This document shows positions 5,333-5,746 of a DNA stretch of 5,746 nt, in pieces. The stretch spans positions 1-5,746 of the forward strand of contig JALTVH010000097.1 of assembly GCA_027049085.1 (NCBI GenBank), read 5' to 3'. Each line of letters begins with the position of its first letter. Position 1 is the first letter of the stretch. A program made the translations under genes and the position numbers. The notes under the pieces were generated by a model. That model was not told the DNA's origin. It made no database searches and saw only the letters and a list, made by a program, of their open reading frames with translations. The stretch is from Aquificaceae bacterium (GTDB lineage Bacteria > Aquificota > Aquificia > Aquificales > Aquificaceae).

Positions 5333-5746
5333 TCAGTGTCTAAAATGCCTCATTCCCGTGAAGATCATCGCTATGCCGCGATCATTTGCACAATCAATAA
5401 CCTCTCTGTCCCTGATGGATCCACCCGGCTGAATGATGGCCTTAATCCCTGCCTCAGCAGAAAGCTCAACGGAGTCCTTGAAGGGAAAGAAAGCTTCAGA
5501 GGCAAGAACCGATCCCCCAAGGTCGTGCCCATACCTCTGTGCCCTCTCAATGGCGCATCTGAGAGCATCCACCCTTGAAACGTTCCCCGACCCGATCCCG
5601 ATGGTCATCCCATCCCTTGCAATTACCACAGCGTTGGACCTTACATGTTTGCAGACCTTCCAGGCAAAGAGGAGGTCCTCCATTTCCTTCTCCGAGGGCT
5701 CTCTCTCCGTCGCCTTCTCAAGGCTTTCCCAAAGCTCTGAGTCCTC
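5333..5746 (-). CDS. purH: Bifunctional AICAR transformylase/IMP cyclohydrolase, C-terminal part (runs off the right edge)
   Basis: The last 137 codons of PurH, which carries out the final two steps of IMP synthesis: AICAR is formylated by 10-formyl-THF and then cyclised. Only the end of the C-terminal transformylase domain is in the window; the frame is open to the edge and the gene continues upstream, so no start is present. Diagnostic stretches are KVCKHVRSNAVVIARDG, GIGSGNVSRVDALRCAIERA, LASEAFFPFKDSVELSAEAG, IIQPGGSIRDREVI and the C-terminal TGMRHFRH, all standard for the folate/AICAR site. The common ASDAFFPF reads ASEAFFPF here, a conservative Asp-to-Glu change at an active-site loop. 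The gene ends 47 nt before vapB, with no terminator hairpin between, so read-through into the toxin-antitoxin genes is possible. Its link to the downstream genes appears to be only positional. Confidence 0.96.
   Translation of the reverse strand, partial: EDSELWESLEKATEREPSEKEMEDLLFAWKVCKHVRSNAVVIARDGMTIGIGSGNVSRVDALRCAIERAQRYGHDLGGSVLASEAFFPFKDSVELSAEAGIKAIIQPGGSIRDREVIDCANDRGIAMIFTGMRHFRH

Noticed and set aside
5363..5386. Imperfect inverted repeat GATCATCGC/GCGATCATT near the end of purH
   Set aside because: It has two mismatches in nine and lies in well-conserved coding sequence (CANDRGIAMIF), with no T-run, so it is neither a terminator nor a likely operator.

Overview
The window is a tightly packed, fully co-oriented stretch of bacterial chromosome. 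Every gene I accept lies on the minus strand. Read in transcription order (right to left) they are purH (3' part only), vapB, vapC, birA, a hemerythrin gene, bioA, nuoE, nuoF and pgpA (5' part only). The protein sequences closely resemble what I remember of Aquifex aeolicus proteins: NuoF starts with the same MRSYPAIP peptide, NuoE shares the AFYDMFDRE and FKIVPVQCLGAC stretches, and BioA shares WHPFTQMKVYREE. I therefore infer a hydrogen- or sulfur-oxidising thermophile of the Aquificaceae. I had no database to confirm this.

Right part (about 4685-5746): the C-terminal third of the AICAR transformylase half of PurH is followed, after 47 bp, by a two-gene ribbon-helix-helix/PIN toxin-antitoxin module. 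A 14-bp perfect AT palindrome just before vapB looks like its autoregulatory operator. The toxin stop codon overlaps a GTG start for biotin protein ligase (GTGA), so an accessory toxin module is joined translationally to an essential enzyme.

Middle (about 2135-4688): two biotin genes, birA (ligase) and bioA (diaminopelargonate synthase), flank a single-domain hemerythrin that keeps all seven di-iron ligands. The 69-bp gap before the hemerythrin is one of only two real gaps. It carries an FNR/CRP-type inverted repeat (TGAT-N4-ATCA), a plausible -10 and a strong Shine-Dalgarno, so this is the most likely internal promoter. The BioA resembles, from memory, the lysine-using Bacillus BioK type more than the S-adenosylmethionine-using E. 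coli enzyme.

Left part (1-2138): bioA joins nuoE by an ATGA overlap, nuoE overlaps nuoF by 26 nt, and nuoF is followed 3 nt later by a GTG-started pgpA. NuoE and NuoF form the NADH-oxidising tip of complex I (N1a [2Fe-2S], FMN and N3 [4Fe-4S]). nuoG is not next to them. Biotin supply matters in autotrophs that use biotin-dependent carboxylases in the reductive TCA cycle, as Hydrogenobacter does, which gives the birA/bioA context a sensible setting. I saw no rRNA, tRNA, CRISPR array, insertion sequence or convincing rho-independent terminator. The only non-coding stretches are 47, 69, 28 and 3 bp. This is mostly ordinary core genome; the points worth attention are the toxin-antitoxin/birA coupling, the two intergenic palindromes and the BioA subtype.
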